Assembly (NCBI GenBank): GCA_041736895.1
Contig: JBGSSS010000208.1
Span: 13,241-77,240, forward strand
Direction: 5' to 3'
DNA: 64,000 nt
DNA from: JANRLT01 sp041736895
Lineage (GTDB): Bacteria > Planctomycetota > Planctomycetia > Pirellulales > JALHPA01
Part shown: piece by piece, positions 1 to 8,213 of the stretch
Position numbering within the stretch: the first letter of the stretch is position 1
How the letters are laid out: every line of letters begins with the position of its first letter
Program-made: the position numbers and the translations under genes
The notes under the pieces: generated by a model
The model's database searches: none
What the model saw: only the letters and a program-made list of their open reading frames with translations
What the model was told of the DNA's origin: nothing

Positions 1-561
1 CTCGACTAGGAAGACGGCGATCTCGGAAACCTCGCGCCCGCTAAGGCCGAGAATCTCTTCAAGTTGGTTCATAAACGCGACATACGCCACGGTGCCGATG
101 ACGCCGATCTTGAATAATCCCTGCACCACGGTGACCGCCGATTGCATCGACATCAGCCGCCAAAATCCGGCAATCGGGTCGAGCCGGCTGATGTCCGGCA
201 TCAGCTTCTCGGGCAGAAACAGAATTCCGACTTGCAAGAGATGCACCAAGATGCCCGCAATGAAGACGATCGCCAAAAATGGCGCGAGCGCGAGCGCAAC
301 AGCGGCGAGGACGCGCCACCAGTGAGCTTGCCATGTTGCCGGATCGAGTTCCAGCCACGCCGTTCCGCCCCAGTGTTCTTGGCTCAGGTCGAAGAACAGC
401 TTGACGACAGCAGAGCCGAGATTGAGCAGCGCGATCAGCGCGACCAACAGCAGCACGGCCGAGGCGAGATCCTGGCTGTGGACGACGTTGCCTTCCTCGC
501 GGGCTTGCTGCCGGCGATGGGGCGTCGCGTCCTGTGATTTCTCGCCAGCATCGTCTGCCAT
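1..561 (-). CDS. flhB: Flagellar export apparatus protein FlhB, 5' part only
   Basis: FlhB is the inner-membrane subunit of the flagellar type III export gate that switches export from rod/hook to filament substrates. The visible 187 residues start MADDAGEKSQDATPHRRQQA, the charged FlhB N-terminus, then run into hydrophobic segments (around residues 30-50 and 80-110) and the stretch LPEKLMPDISRLDPIAGFWR, typical of the family. The cytoplasmic domain with the NPTH self-cleavage site lies beyond the window edge, so completeness cannot be judged. It is the last visible gene of the leftward flagellar block, 62 bp after fliR. Confidence 0.9.
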   Translation of the reverse strand, partial: MADDAGEKSQDATPHRRQQAREEGNVVHSQDLASAVLLLVALIALLNLGSAVVKLFFDLSQEHWGGTAWLELDPATWQAHWWRVLAAVALALAPFLAIVFIAGILVHLLQVGILFLPEKLMPDISRLDPIAGFWRLMSMQSAVTVVQGLFKIGVIGTVAYVAFMNQLEEILGLSGREVSEIAVFLVE

Positions 562-611
562 GAAGCAAGGAGGAAGGAGTCAGAAGGAAGAAGAAAATTA
601 CGAGAATCTCA

Positions 612-635
612 AAGCCCAGGGGTTTACCCCCTGGG
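612..635. repeat. REP-like palindrome (CCCAGGGG family) at the fliR stop
   Basis: An AAAG foot is followed by a stem with arms CCCAGGGG and CCCCTGGG. The fliR stop codon TAA (624-626) lies in the loop, and the last residues of FliR (DPRG) are encoded by the stem. The same family recurs at 1469, 3820, 11485 and 53572. Confidence 0.8.
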
Positions 636-1439
636 ATCTGTTGGCATCGATTTCTGCGCCGGTTCGATAATCATTTGCGTGCTTCGATTGATCGTGTCCG
701 GCAGGCGTTCTTCGAACATCCAGGCCATTGCACTGATACTCAACGCGAGCGTGCCTAGGCAGACGAGCGAGTTTATGCCAAAGCCTAGCGACATCACGTT
801 GAGCGCCGGCATTCCGCGGCCGATGAGTCCGATCAGCACGTTGGTCAGGACGAGCGCCATCATTGCCGGTGCAGCGACGCGAATGCCGAGCGACATGCTT
901 TCGCTCAAGAGCGTCACCATGAAGGGCCCTGCCCCATCGAGAACGTGATCACTGCCGATCGGCAGCGCGCGAAAGGTCTGAATCAAGCCGCCGATCAACA
1001 GCCGATGCCCGCCGACGATTGCCAGGATTGCCATCATGACCAGCGATAACAGATGCGAAAACAGCGGCATTTCCGTGTCGAAGCTCGGATTAAACACATC
1101 GGCCAACGACATGCCGCCGAGTTGGCCGGCAATCTGCCCGGCGATTTGAATCCCGCCCATCAGCAGCACGACGCCCAATCCGAGCACCATGCCAATCAGC
1201 ACTTCGCCGACGAGCATGATGACGTATTCGAGTGTGATCGCCGGCGTCGCTCCAAGGGTTCCCCACTGCATCGGCATGAGCAGCAGCGTCAAACTCGCGG
1301 CCAGCGCGCCGCGCACGGTCATTGGAATTTCCGTCGAGCTGAACAACGGCGCGGTCGTGATCATTCCCCCGACCCGCGCGAGCACGAGCGTGAATGTGAG
1401 GACGACCTCGATCAGCGTTTGTTCTAGGAACGAGGCCAT
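624..1439 (-). CDS. fliR: Flagellar export gate protein FliR
   Basis: FliR forms the export-gate core with FliP and FliQ in the inner membrane. The 271-residue product has the usual family length and several hydrophobic helices, with the characteristic opening ARVGGMITTAPLFSSTEIPM and a central G/M-rich stretch (GMSLADVFNPSFDTEMPLF). It lies between fliQ and flhB in the common fliPQR-flhB order. Its last four codons and stop are inside a palindromic repeat, so the C-terminus has probably been trimmed or rewritten by the repeat. Confidence 0.95.
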   Translation of the reverse strand: MASFLEQTLIEVVLTFTLVLARVGGMITTAPLFSSTEIPMTVRGALAASLTLLLMPMQWGTLGATPAITLEYVIMLVGEVLIGMVLGLGVVLLMGGIQIAGQIAGQLGGMSLADVFNPSFDTEMPLFSHLLSLVMMAILAIVGGHRLLIGGLIQTFRALPIGSDHVLDGAGPFMVTLLSESMSLGIRVAAPAMMALVLTNVLIGLIGRGMPALNVMSLGFGINSLVCLGTLALSISAMAWMFEERLPDTINRSTQMIIEPAQKSMPTDPRG

Positions 1440-1468
1440 GAGTGACGAGTTCTATTTTCCTTTTCTCA

Positions 1469-1492
1469 AAGCCCAGGGGTTCATCCCCTGGG
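1469..1492. repeat. REP-like palindrome (CCCAGGGG family) between fliQ and fliR
   Basis: AAAG foot, arms CCCAGGGG/CCCCTGGG, loop TTCAT. It sits 30 bp upstream of the fliR start codon in the leftward transcript. Confidence 0.8.
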
Positions 1493-1545
1493 AGCATTTT
1501 TTGATTGCTAAACAGCAAGCCTGTGGGCAGTATTGCTGCAACTCA

Positions 1546-1815
1546 TTACATCCACGTCTTCCCCGCGCCGGCAAAAATCTCTTGCGTGTATTGCATCATT
1601 TGCGTGACCAGCCAAGGCAGCGTCAGACTCAGGACCAGCACCATCGCGATGAACTTGGGAACAAACGCGACGGTTTGTTCCTGGATTTGTGTCAACGCTT
1701 GCAGCAACCCGACGATCAATCCCACGACCAAGCCAGCAATCAACACTGGCGCACTGATGAGTAGACTCATCATGATCGCGTTGCGGGCCAGATCGATCGC
1801 GTCTTGTGGGTCCAT
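1546..1815 (-). CDS. fliQ: Flagellar export gate protein FliQ
   Basis: The product is 89 residues with two transmembrane helices (about 15-38 and 52-72), the standard FliQ layout. It begins MDPQDAIDLARNAIMMSLLI and contains the family motif LLQALTQIQEQTVAFVPKF. FliQ packs around FliP and FliR in the export gate. It lies between fliP and fliR as in most flagellar loci. Confidence 0.95.
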   Translation of the reverse strand: MDPQDAIDLARNAIMMSLLISAPVLIAGLVVGLIVGLLQALTQIQEQTVAFVPKFIAMVLVLSLTLPWLVTQMMQYTQEIFAGAGKTWM

Positions 1816-1913
1816 GCGGGGAAAGAATCTAGAATGAAGGAGTTAGGAGTTAGAATCTGAGCCGAGGATGTAAGTCCCCGGGTGAGTTGCGTAGGACTCT
1901 GAGGATGCAGTCG

Positions 1914-2750
1914 CTAGTGAAAACTCTGCAGCAGCATCTCGACGACCAAATGCCAGCCATCGACCAGTACAAATAGCAGCAGTTTGAACGGCAGCGAAAT
2001 CAACACCGGCGGCAACATCATCATGCCCATCGAGATCGTGACCGTCGCAATGACGATATCGAGGACCAGGAACGGCAGATAAATCTGAAAACCGATCAAG
2101 AACGCCGTTTTAAGCTCGCTGAGTAAAAATGCCGGCAGCAAAACTTGCAGCGGCACGTCGTCATACGTCTTTGGTTCGGTCGTCTCCGGCGGCATGTAGC
2201 GATAGAACATCCAGACGTCGTCGCGGTTGCCCGTGCGTTCGATCTGTTCGCTCATGAACCGGCGAATCGGCGCGACTCCACGTTCCCAGGCTTCGGTCAG
2301 CGTGATTTGTTTTGCGGTGTAAGGCTTGATCCCTTCGTCGTAGCTCTGTTTCCAGACCGGAGTCATGATCAGCAGACTCAAGAACAACGCGATGCTTGTC
2401 AGCACCTGCCCCGGCGGAAGCTGCTGCGTCCCAAGCGCTTGTCGCAAGAGGCCTAGCACGACGACGATCCGCACAAAGCAGGTCGTCATCAGCATCACCG
2501 CCGGCGCGAGACTCAGCACCGTCATCAGTAGCATGACCTGCAGCGTGCTCGATAGCCCTTCGGGACTGGTCCACGCATCGGGTCCGCCGCCGAGATTCGC
2601 CGGGACGGGCAACGTCAGCCCGCGGTTCGGTGTTTCCGCCGCGCCTTGCGCGAGGAGCGAATTGTTGCAGCAAACAAAGGCTAGCAACACCATCAAAACA
2701 CGGAGCAATACCGCGGTACCGATTGCTTTGCTGCTTAGCAATTTACCCAT
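1914..2750 (-). CDS. fliP: Flagellar export gate protein FliP
   Basis: The product is 278 residues with an N-terminal signal peptide, as is usual for FliP (hydrophobic segment 12-35, LLRVLMVLLAFVCCNNSLLA). The mature part shows the FliP signatures FVRIVVVLGLLRQALGTQQL and PAFLLSELKTAFLIGFQIYL, plus the C-terminal DGWHLVVEMLLQSF. FliP is the main pore subunit of the export gate. Its start overlaps the end of fliO by 8 bp, suggesting translational coupling. Confidence 0.96.
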   Translation of the reverse strand: MGKLLSSKAIGTAVLLRVLMVLLAFVCCNNSLLAQGAAETPNRGLTLPVPANLGGGPDAWTSPEGLSSTLQVMLLMTVLSLAPAVMLMTTCFVRIVVVLGLLRQALGTQQLPPGQVLTSIALFLSLLIMTPVWKQSYDEGIKPYTAKQITLTEAWERGVAPIRRFMSEQIERTGNRDDVWMFYRYMPPETTEPKTYDDVPLQVLLPAFLLSELKTAFLIGFQIYLPFLVLDIVIATVTISMGMMMLPPVLISLPFKLLLFVLVDGWHLVVEMLLQSFH

Positions 2751-3786
2751 GGGTCACCTCGCGATTCGTGAGCGATCCGCCGCGCAGCCTTGCGCGAACA
2801 TCGTCCAACGTTGCCGAGGACGCTGGCGGATCATCCGCCGGTTCATTGATGTTGGGGCGAATGCTTGTGACCTGGCGAAACATGTCGCCAAAGGTCTTAG
2901 TCGAACTGTTGGCTTGCGATTGCTGACACATGCCGGCTAGGCGATCGACCTCGAGCGGGTCAGTGATCTCGGTCAGCGTGTCACAGCCGTCGGGCGACAT
3001 GGCGACGAGCAATATCTTGTTGCCGAAGCGAATGACCTGAAGCGATTGACGAGGTGCGAGCGGCGTTTGACCAAGGACATCGACAACGTCGCGGCCAAGT
3101 TTTTGCTTGGCCCCGGGCATCCCGCGGCGGAGCAACTTGATCGTGACGACAAAGAGCCCGAGCACAATCGCCAGGCTGCCGAGCATTGTGCCGAAGCTGC
3201 CCCAACTGCTGCTAGCTGCCGAGGACTTGGTGTTTGGGCCGGCGAGCGGCAAGGGCTTGGCTCCGTTCGCATTGAGCGGACGGGGCGCGTTGTTCGCCGC
3301 TTCATTCTTCAATTGGTCGCTCTTTTGGTTCTCATTGATGATCGGCACCGTGTGCGTCGCTGGAACATTCAGCGGCGCAACCGCTGGCGACCCCGTTGCG
3401 ACTGGCTGCTGATACACCGCTTGCGTATTCGGCGAAGCGGGAGCCGGCTCTGGCCGTGCCGCAACATTCATCGGGCTGATCGCCGCAGTATTTGCAGGCC
3501 CTGAGTTCGTTGGCAGAGGGTTTACCGAGGCAGGTGCCGCTGCCGGCTGATTCAAGAGTCGCAGATACTCGCGCGAATCATCGTTCGGCGGTGTCGCTAA
3601 TGTGGGCTGACCAAGATTCGGCTGCGCAGCAAGGTTCGGCTGCGGTCCGGGGTCATGGAGACCGCGAGATGCGCCGTCGTTTGGCCCATATTGCGGCGGC
3701 GCGAGTTGCGGTGTTTGCGCTTTCACGGGCGCGAGCCAGAGAAGACTCGCGAGCGCTATACAGTAAGTTGTGCGATTCCAGGACAT
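2743..3786 (-). CDS. fliO: FliO-like flagellar biosynthesis protein with long extracytoplasmic region
   Basis: FliO assists assembly of the FliP ring. The protein (347 residues) has a signal peptide (1-23, ending VKA), then about 170 residues rich in Pro, Asn and Ala that look disordered. A single transmembrane helix follows (about 195-215, GTMLGSLAIVLGLFVVTIKLL), then a basic cytoplasmic domain with the FliO pattern (VVDVLGQTPLAPRQSLQVIRFGNKILLVAMS written here in part: LGQTPLAPRQSLQVIRFG). Typical FliO proteins are much shorter; the extra length is all in the extracytoplasmic linker. The gene overlaps fliP by 8 bp. Confidence 0.85.
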   Translation of the reverse strand: MSWNRTTYCIALASLLWLAPVKAQTPQLAPPQYGPNDGASRGLHDPGPQPNLAAQPNLGQPTLATPPNDDSREYLRLLNQPAAAPASVNPLPTNSGPANTAAISPMNVAARPEPAPASPNTQAVYQQPVATGSPAVAPLNVPATHTVPIINENQKSDQLKNEAANNAPRPLNANGAKPLPLAGPNTKSSAASSSWGSFGTMLGSLAIVLGLFVVTIKLLRRGMPGAKQKLGRDVVDVLGQTPLAPRQSLQVIRFGNKILLVAMSPDGCDTLTEITDPLEVDRLAGMCQQSQANSSTKTFGDMFRQVTSIRPNINEPADDPPASSATLDDVRARLRGGSLTNREVTHG

Positions 3787-3819
3787 CCGTGACCTGTGGC
3801 TTTCTGTGAGTCGTTCTTC

Positions 3820-3876
3820 TAAGCCCAGGGGCTTTATGCCCCTGGGTGACCCACGGGGATAAACCCCGTGGGCTTA
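3820..3876. repeat. Paired palindromes (REPIN-like) between fliN and fliO
   Basis: Two stems face each other: arms CCCAGGGGC/GCCCCTGGG at 3824-3846 and CCCACGGGG/CCCCGTGGG at 3850-3872. They are flanked by AAG on the left and CTTA on the right, the inverted-pair layout of a REPIN. The two stems differ in sequence but each is self-complementary. Confidence 0.75.
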
Positions 3877-3892
3877 GCGTGGTGAAATATCG

Positions 3893-4471
3893 TTACGTCA
3901 CCGCTTGTTCGCCAGCGACGAGTTCCGCGACGCGGACGCAAAAGTTGTCGTTCATGATCAGCACTTCGCCGCGGGCGATGAGCCGGCCATTGACGTAAAT
4001 ATCGACGGGGTCGCCTGCAAGGCGATCGAGCGGGACGACCGCGCCTTTGTTCAAACGCAGTACCTCTTCGAGTTGCATGTGCGTTCGGCCGAGTTCGATC
4101 TTGAGATCGAGTTCGACATCGCGCAGCAACTCGAGCGTCGCATTGTCGGTCGTTGCTGGAGCGCCTTGAAAATCGACGAGCTTGTATGGTGTGACTTCGG
4201 GCGGAACGGGCACCGCCGAATTGATCGACGCGAGCGCTTGCTCGGCTTGGCGAAAGAGCAGATCGATGTCACCGCCGGCGATGCCAGCGCTTGGCGGAGT
4301 CTCCGTAGCCGTGCCGCGTATCGGACCCGAGACGCCATGCTGTTTCAGGAGCGTGTCGATGTCGGCTTGGGCCACGTTGCCTTGATTGCTCGAAGCTGGC
4401 GCAGCGGCGCGCGATTCGGCGAGCAGTCGTTCGATTTCTTCTTGTCCAATGGACTCAGAGTCGCCGGCCAT
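3893..4471 (-). CDS. fliN: Flagellar C-ring protein FliN with three EIDxLL-type N-terminal motifs
   Basis: FliN is a C-ring subunit and docking site for the export ATPase complex. The C-terminal SpoA domain (about residues 115-190) is clear: LRDVELDLKIELGRTHMQLE, VLRLNKGAVVPLDRLAG, VDIYVNGRLIARGEVLI. The start was placed at 4471 because AGGGAAAGGA precedes it at good spacing; the longer frame from 4513 would read into a repeat. The N-terminal 90 residues carry three spaced motifs, QEEIERLL, QADIDTLL and GGDIDLLF. FliM and FliN family proteins usually carry one such motif. No fliM lies next to it. Confidence 0.93.
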   Translation of the reverse strand: MAGDSESIGQEEIERLLAESRAAAPASSNQGNVAQADIDTLLKQHGVSGPIRGTATETPPSAGIAGGDIDLLFRQAEQALASINSAVPVPPEVTPYKLVDFQGAPATTDNATLELLRDVELDLKIELGRTHMQLEEVLRLNKGAVVPLDRLAGDPVDIYVNGRLIARGEVLIMNDNFCVRVAELVAGEQAVT

Positions 4472-4505
4472 GGGAATCCTTTCCCTGCGTGAATGCGATT
4501 CGATG

Positions 4506-4582
4506 GTAGCCAAGGTCGTAAGACCTTGGACGCGTAGCCGCGTGATCGACGTCGATTTCCAAAGTCTTACGACTTTGGCTAC
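4506..4582. repeat. REPIN (GTAG foot, CCAAGGTC family) between fliL and fliN
   Basis: GTAG at 4506-4509 is followed by the stem CCAAGGTCGTAAGACCTTGG. The partner stem CCAAAGTCTTACGACTTTGG (4559-4578) is followed by CTAC, so the two units point away from each other. The two stems differ at paired positions, keeping both hairpins perfect. Confidence 0.85.
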
Positions 4583-4602
4583 AGCGACCGCGCAGCAATT
4601 TC

Positions 4603-5268
4603 CTACTGCTGAACGACCGAGAACTCGCTGAAGATCACTTCCTTGAGCAAGGGTTCGCCCAAGAGGGAGTTAGTTTTCGCCAATATTTGCCGTTTAATCA
4701 ATCCCAAAGCCGGATCGGCCAGGTCGGCGGGCGAGGTATTGCGCACGATCACGATGACTTGATCGCGGAAACGGTGCTTGTTTTTCTTGAGCAGCTTGCC
4801 GAATTTGCTAGTATCTTCTTCCTCGCTAGCATCTTTTTTTGCTCCGTGTCCGCCCCCATGCCCGCCATGAGCGTCAGCCGCGGGAGCTTCTTCCTTGTGT
4901 TCCTTGGGCTCTTCCAGGACGGCCCCGTACATGTGGAAGTCGATCAAAATCGTGTTGTTGGTCGTCTGGTCGTAGGCGGTGATGCTGAACCGGCCGAGAT
5001 CGGCTTCGCGCCGCTCAGCAAGCGCCGAATCGCCATGCTCGCCATGTTCGCCGTGCTCGTCATGTTCGCCGTGCGCGTCCTTGCCTTTGCCATGTTCGTG
5101 ATCCGCCGCCGCGGCAACGGGGGCCGATGGCAAGAGAAAATACGCCAGGCCGCATTGTGCGAGGACAATTCCAGCGATGATCCCGGCCACTTTGATTTGG
5201 CCCATCATGCCGCCGCCCGATTTCTTGGGCGCGGCGTCAGTGGCGGCAGGTGCGGCGTGGTCGCTCAT
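4603..5268 (-). CDS. fliL: Flagellar basal body-associated protein FliL with His-rich insertions
   Basis: FliL is a single-pass inner-membrane protein that rings the stator units. The 221-residue product has a short cytoplasmic N-terminus, one membrane helix (about 24-48, VAGIIAGIVLAQCGLAYFLL), and a C-terminal FliL domain with RDQVIVIVRNTSPADLADPA and KTNSLLGEPLLKEVIFSEF. Two extracytoplasmic segments are strongly enriched in histidine, glycine and acidic residues (about 57-80, HGEHDEHGEHGEHGD, and 130-147, AHGGHGGGHG); these are not usual in FliL and look like metal-binding runs. It lies directly upstream of fliN, where fliM would be expected. Confidence 0.9.
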   Translation of the reverse strand: MSDHAAPAATDAAPKKSGGGMMGQIKVAGIIAGIVLAQCGLAYFLLPSAPVAAAADHEHGKGKDAHGEHDEHGEHGEHGDSALAERREADLGRFSITAYDQTTNNTILIDFHMYGAVLEEPKEHKEEAPAADAHGGHGGGHGAKKDASEEEDTSKFGKLLKKNKHRFRDQVIVIVRNTSPADLADPALGLIKRQILAKTNSLLGEPLLKEVIFSEFSVVQQ

Positions 5269-5647
5269 GGGTCAGCCTACAAAGAGAAACAAGTCTGTTG
5301 CCACGCGCCGGCCAATTGCCCACGCGCTGAACCACGCCGCGCAACGAATGAACTCGTCCGCTGATTCGGGGTTCTATGCAACCTTAGCTTGCCGTAAAGA
5401 GAGAGCAACTTGCCGGAGGCAACCCGACAGAACGTCGGCGAGCGGTTTATGCCGGTTGTGAGGGTTGCACGAGAATTTGATCGAGTGCAGGCATCCCTTA
5501 CGGGATGCTGCGACGCGATGCGCCCGATCTCCGGTGGTCACTGCGAGCAGCGACCACCGGCTACTGGCTACTGGCGGCGATCCCTGCGGGGATCGGTTTT
5601 TTTCTAAATCACCTGCGCTAAAGCTAACCGCGACTGTTTGCAATCAA
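5269..5647. other. Intergenic region between flgE and fliL with three hairpins, no gene seen
   Basis: There is no convincing reading frame in these 379 bp. Three inverted repeats are present: arms GCATCCC/GGGATGC at 5491-5508, arms CCGGTGGTC/GACCACCGG at 5531-5560 followed by CTAC (a REP-like unit read leftward), and arms CGATCCC/GGGATCG at 5578-5595 followed by a T-run. The last resembles an intrinsic terminator, but only on the + strand, where no gene ends. Confidence 0.6.
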
Positions 5648-8104
5648 TTACCGGCGGATGTTCAACAACTCGTCGAGCAACTGCTGAGCCGTCGTGATCA
5701 CACGCGTGTTACCACGGTATTGCGACGAGGCGAGAATCAGATCGATCAGGTTCTTGCCGATGTCGGTGTTCGACAATTCGGTCGCACCCGCGATGATCGA
5801 ACCGATGCCTTGATCGCCAGGATTTCCTTCGATGGCCAAGCCCGAGTTCACACCCGCGGCGAAAAGATTCTGGCCGCGTTGTTCCAAACCCGCGGCATTC
5901 GCGAACCGTGCCATTCGGATTTGACCCAGGTCGCGAGTGATGCCGTTGCTGAACACACCGCGGACGAGGCCGTCTTCGCCGATGATGAAGCTGGACAAGG
6001 TGCCTTGGCTCGAACCGTCTTGCCGCGAAGCCGAGAGCGAACTCTTGGCGGCCGCCAAACCCGAAAGCTTGCTAAAGTCGAGGTTGAACTCCAAGGGCGA
6101 AATGGCGTTGATGTTCTCGCGGTCGATTGAAATCGTGGCCGGGGAGTTGCTCGGGATCACGTTGCCTTCGGCATCAAAGCGAATCGTCCCGGTGCCGACG
6201 CTAATCCGCGCGGAGTCCACATCATTGCCCGCCAACGGCGAGTTATCGGCCGCATCGGCGAACCAACGGTAAGTGGTGCTTGCGTTCGTGCGTGATTCGA
6301 GGACGACGGTGACACGGACATTGAGCGGCACGCCGAGCGAATCGTACGCGATGAAGTCCGAGACCGCGGATTGTCCCTTGGCCGCTTGCACGGAATTGAA
6401 GCCCATATCGACCGTGAGCGAATCGGCGCTGCCCGTTGGCGTGAAGCGGAAATCCGAGAGGCCGATGTCGATCGCATTGTCAACACCGTTGTTGCCGACG
6501 AATTGAACGCGGCCATTGCTGAGAATGTAAGAGCCCGGATTTGCGCCCGACACGATATCTGGCTGGATGCCATTCACACTATCCGGCTCTTGAATGCCAA
6601 ATGCGTTGGACATGAAATCGACCAGATCTTGTACGGTGGTCGTCGCATCGATCGTGAGGGACTTGGCCTCGAGCGAACGGCCCCCTTTACGGCCCGAGAA
6701 ACTGAGTTCGCCGTTGGTAAATAGCTGCGTGTAATTGTCGCCGGTCCGTTTTACCACTTGGGTCAGCAGCGTATTGGTATTGATCTTTGGACCATCGAGG
6801 TCGATCTGGGGATTGCCCGTGATCGAAGCATCGGGGTTCTCGTCAATAAAAACCTTGCCGCCGGAAACATCGGCATCCGAAAGTTCAGCGATCCGATAGA
6901 ACGACGATGTCTGTCCCGCCGTGTTGCGATACAGGCGAATCGTGCTGGAAATCGCGGGAAACTGGCCCGTCGGGCCGGGGATATTGTCGAGCCGGATCTT
7001 GCCGTTGGTCACATTCAGCGGGCCAACGAGTTCCGAAGGACGGCTTTCTTGGTTGTTGGCGGAATTGTAATACGTCACATAATAAGAATACTGACCGCTG
7101 ATCGTACTCGTATTGAGTTGCGATCCCGTGACCAGTGTTGCATCGTCAACCGTATCAGAAAACGTCGTTGCAACTTGATTGGGGGCGACACCCACCAAGT
7201 AGTACGGTCCCGTATTTGGAACGCCGGCTGCGGTTCGATAGATACGTCGGCCAACGTAATCGCCCGTGGCGTCAGTCGGAATAGCGCTCAAGTCGATCCC
7301 ACTCGCGCCGGCACCCAGTGTCGTTGAAATCGTGGTCGCGCTTGTTTCGTTCCCCTGCGCATCGTAGTAGACAACGCGGTAGTTGTAGGTTCCCGCGGCA
7401 AGTACCGCGCCGGCCCCAGCGCTTGCGCCCGCGAATGCCCCCGGAGTTGGCGGGTTAGCGATTTGAATATCACTCAGGTTAGTCGGGTAGATCGGAGCAT
7501 TGTACTGCGAGTCGCTCAAGATCGCGCTCTGGATAATTTCGGCCGTGTTGGCTAGGTCGCCCGTCGGTGTGAGCGTTCCTTGGAAGAAGACATTCTGCGT
7601 CGCTTGAGCCACAGCTTCGGCTCCCAGTGGAATTACCAGCGGCTGCAAGCTCGTTGTTTGCACGACAAAATTCTCGTCGACGCCGTATCCGAGCAGCTTT
7701 TGTCCGCCGATCGTGACGAGTTCATTCGCAGAGTTTGTTTTGAAGATGCCGTTGCGTGTATAGAGCACCTCGCTGCCGCTCCCTTGAACGAGGAAGAAGC
7801 CATCGCCTTCGATCGCCAAATCCGAAGGGCTGGAACTGACTTCGATCGTCCCTTGGGTAAAGTCTGGCGTGATTTCCGCAACTTGCACGCCGAGGCCGAC
7901 CTGCCGTGGGTTGGTGCCGCCGCTGTTTGCAGACGGCGCGGAGCCCAGGCTGCGTGTTTGCAAGAATTGCGTCGCGAAGTTCGCTTCGCTCGCCTTGAAC
8001 CCGACGGTTCCGGAGTTGGCCAAGTTGTTACCCACGACGTCGATCGTGGTTTCCGCTGCGGTCAAGCCGGTGAGCGCGGTATTCAGTGCGGATGCCAAAC
8101 CCAT
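5648..8104 (-). CDS. flgE: Flagellar hook protein FlgE, long form
   Basis: FlgE polymerises into the hook. The N-terminus MGLASALNTALTGLTAAETT with VVGNNLANSGTVGFKASEAN is the conserved rod/hook D0 motif. The C-terminus (LSNTDIGKNLIDLILASSQY to LLDELLNIRR) is the matching D0 helix. EGDGFFLVQG is the hook-family signature. At 818 residues it is about twice the length of enterobacterial FlgE. The extra length includes a region (about 225-430) with two imperfect beta-sandwich-like repeats, each with a YNYRVVYYD or YSYYVTYYN strand and a GRRIYRT or TIRLYRNTAG strand. Extended hook proteins are known in several phyla. The start is supported by the conserved N-terminus. Confidence 0.95.
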   Translation of the reverse strand: MGLASALNTALTGLTAAETTIDVVGNNLANSGTVGFKASEANFATQFLQTRSLGSAPSANSGGTNPRQVGLGVQVAEITPDFTQGTIEVSSSPSDLAIEGDGFFLVQGSGSEVLYTRNGIFKTNSANELVTIGGQKLLGYGVDENFVVQTTSLQPLVIPLGAEAVAQATQNVFFQGTLTPTGDLANTAEIIQSAILSDSQYNAPIYPTNLSDIQIANPPTPGAFAGASAGAGAVLAAGTYNYRVVYYDAQGNETSATTISTTLGAGASGIDLSAIPTDATGDYVGRRIYRTAAGVPNTGPYYLVGVAPNQVATTFSDTVDDATLVTGSQLNTSTISGQYSYYVTYYNSANNQESRPSELVGPLNVTNGKIRLDNIPGPTGQFPAISSTIRLYRNTAGQTSSFYRIAELSDADVSGGKVFIDENPDASITGNPQIDLDGPKINTNTLLTQVVKRTGDNYTQLFTNGELSFSGRKGGRSLEAKSLTIDATTTVQDLVDFMSNAFGIQEPDSVNGIQPDIVSGANPGSYILSNGRVQFVGNNGVDNAIDIGLSDFRFTPTGSADSLTVDMGFNSVQAAKGQSAVSDFIAYDSLGVPLNVRVTVVLESRTNASTTYRWFADAADNSPLAGNDVDSARISVGTGTIRFDAEGNVIPSNSPATISIDRENINAISPLEFNLDFSKLSGLAAAKSSLSASRQDGSSQGTLSSFIIGEDGLVRGVFSNGITRDLGQIRMARFANAAGLEQRGQNLFAAGVNSGLAIEGNPGDQGIGSIIAGATELSNTDIGKNLIDLILASSQYRGNTRVITTAQQLLDELLNIRR

Positions 8105-8178
8105 GACGAACTCCTCGAAAGCTAAAAGTCAAAAAACTTTGAATGAACTGTGTGCTGTCTGATCCACCGCATTTTTTT

Positions 8179-8205
8179 ATCGCCCTCGCTAACGCTACGG
8201 GCTAT
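8179..8205. repeat. REP-like unit (CCCGTAGCGTTAGCGAGGG family) after flgD
   Basis: Read leftward it is TATAG followed by CCCGTAGCGTTAGCGAGGG. Close relatives occur at 43174, 43471 and 59951-60019. It begins 9 bp beyond the flgD stop. Confidence 0.65.
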
Positions 8206-8213
8206 AAAAAATC

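Noticed and set aside
59..568. A 169-codon minus-strand frame over the flhB start
   Set aside because: It is a shadow frame rich in Arg and Ala; the overlapping frame from 561 gives a recognisable FlhB N-terminus.
5578..5605. Intrinsic terminator on the + strand
   Set aside because: The hairpin and T-run are convincing in form, but no rightward gene ends here; more likely a repeat-derived hairpin.
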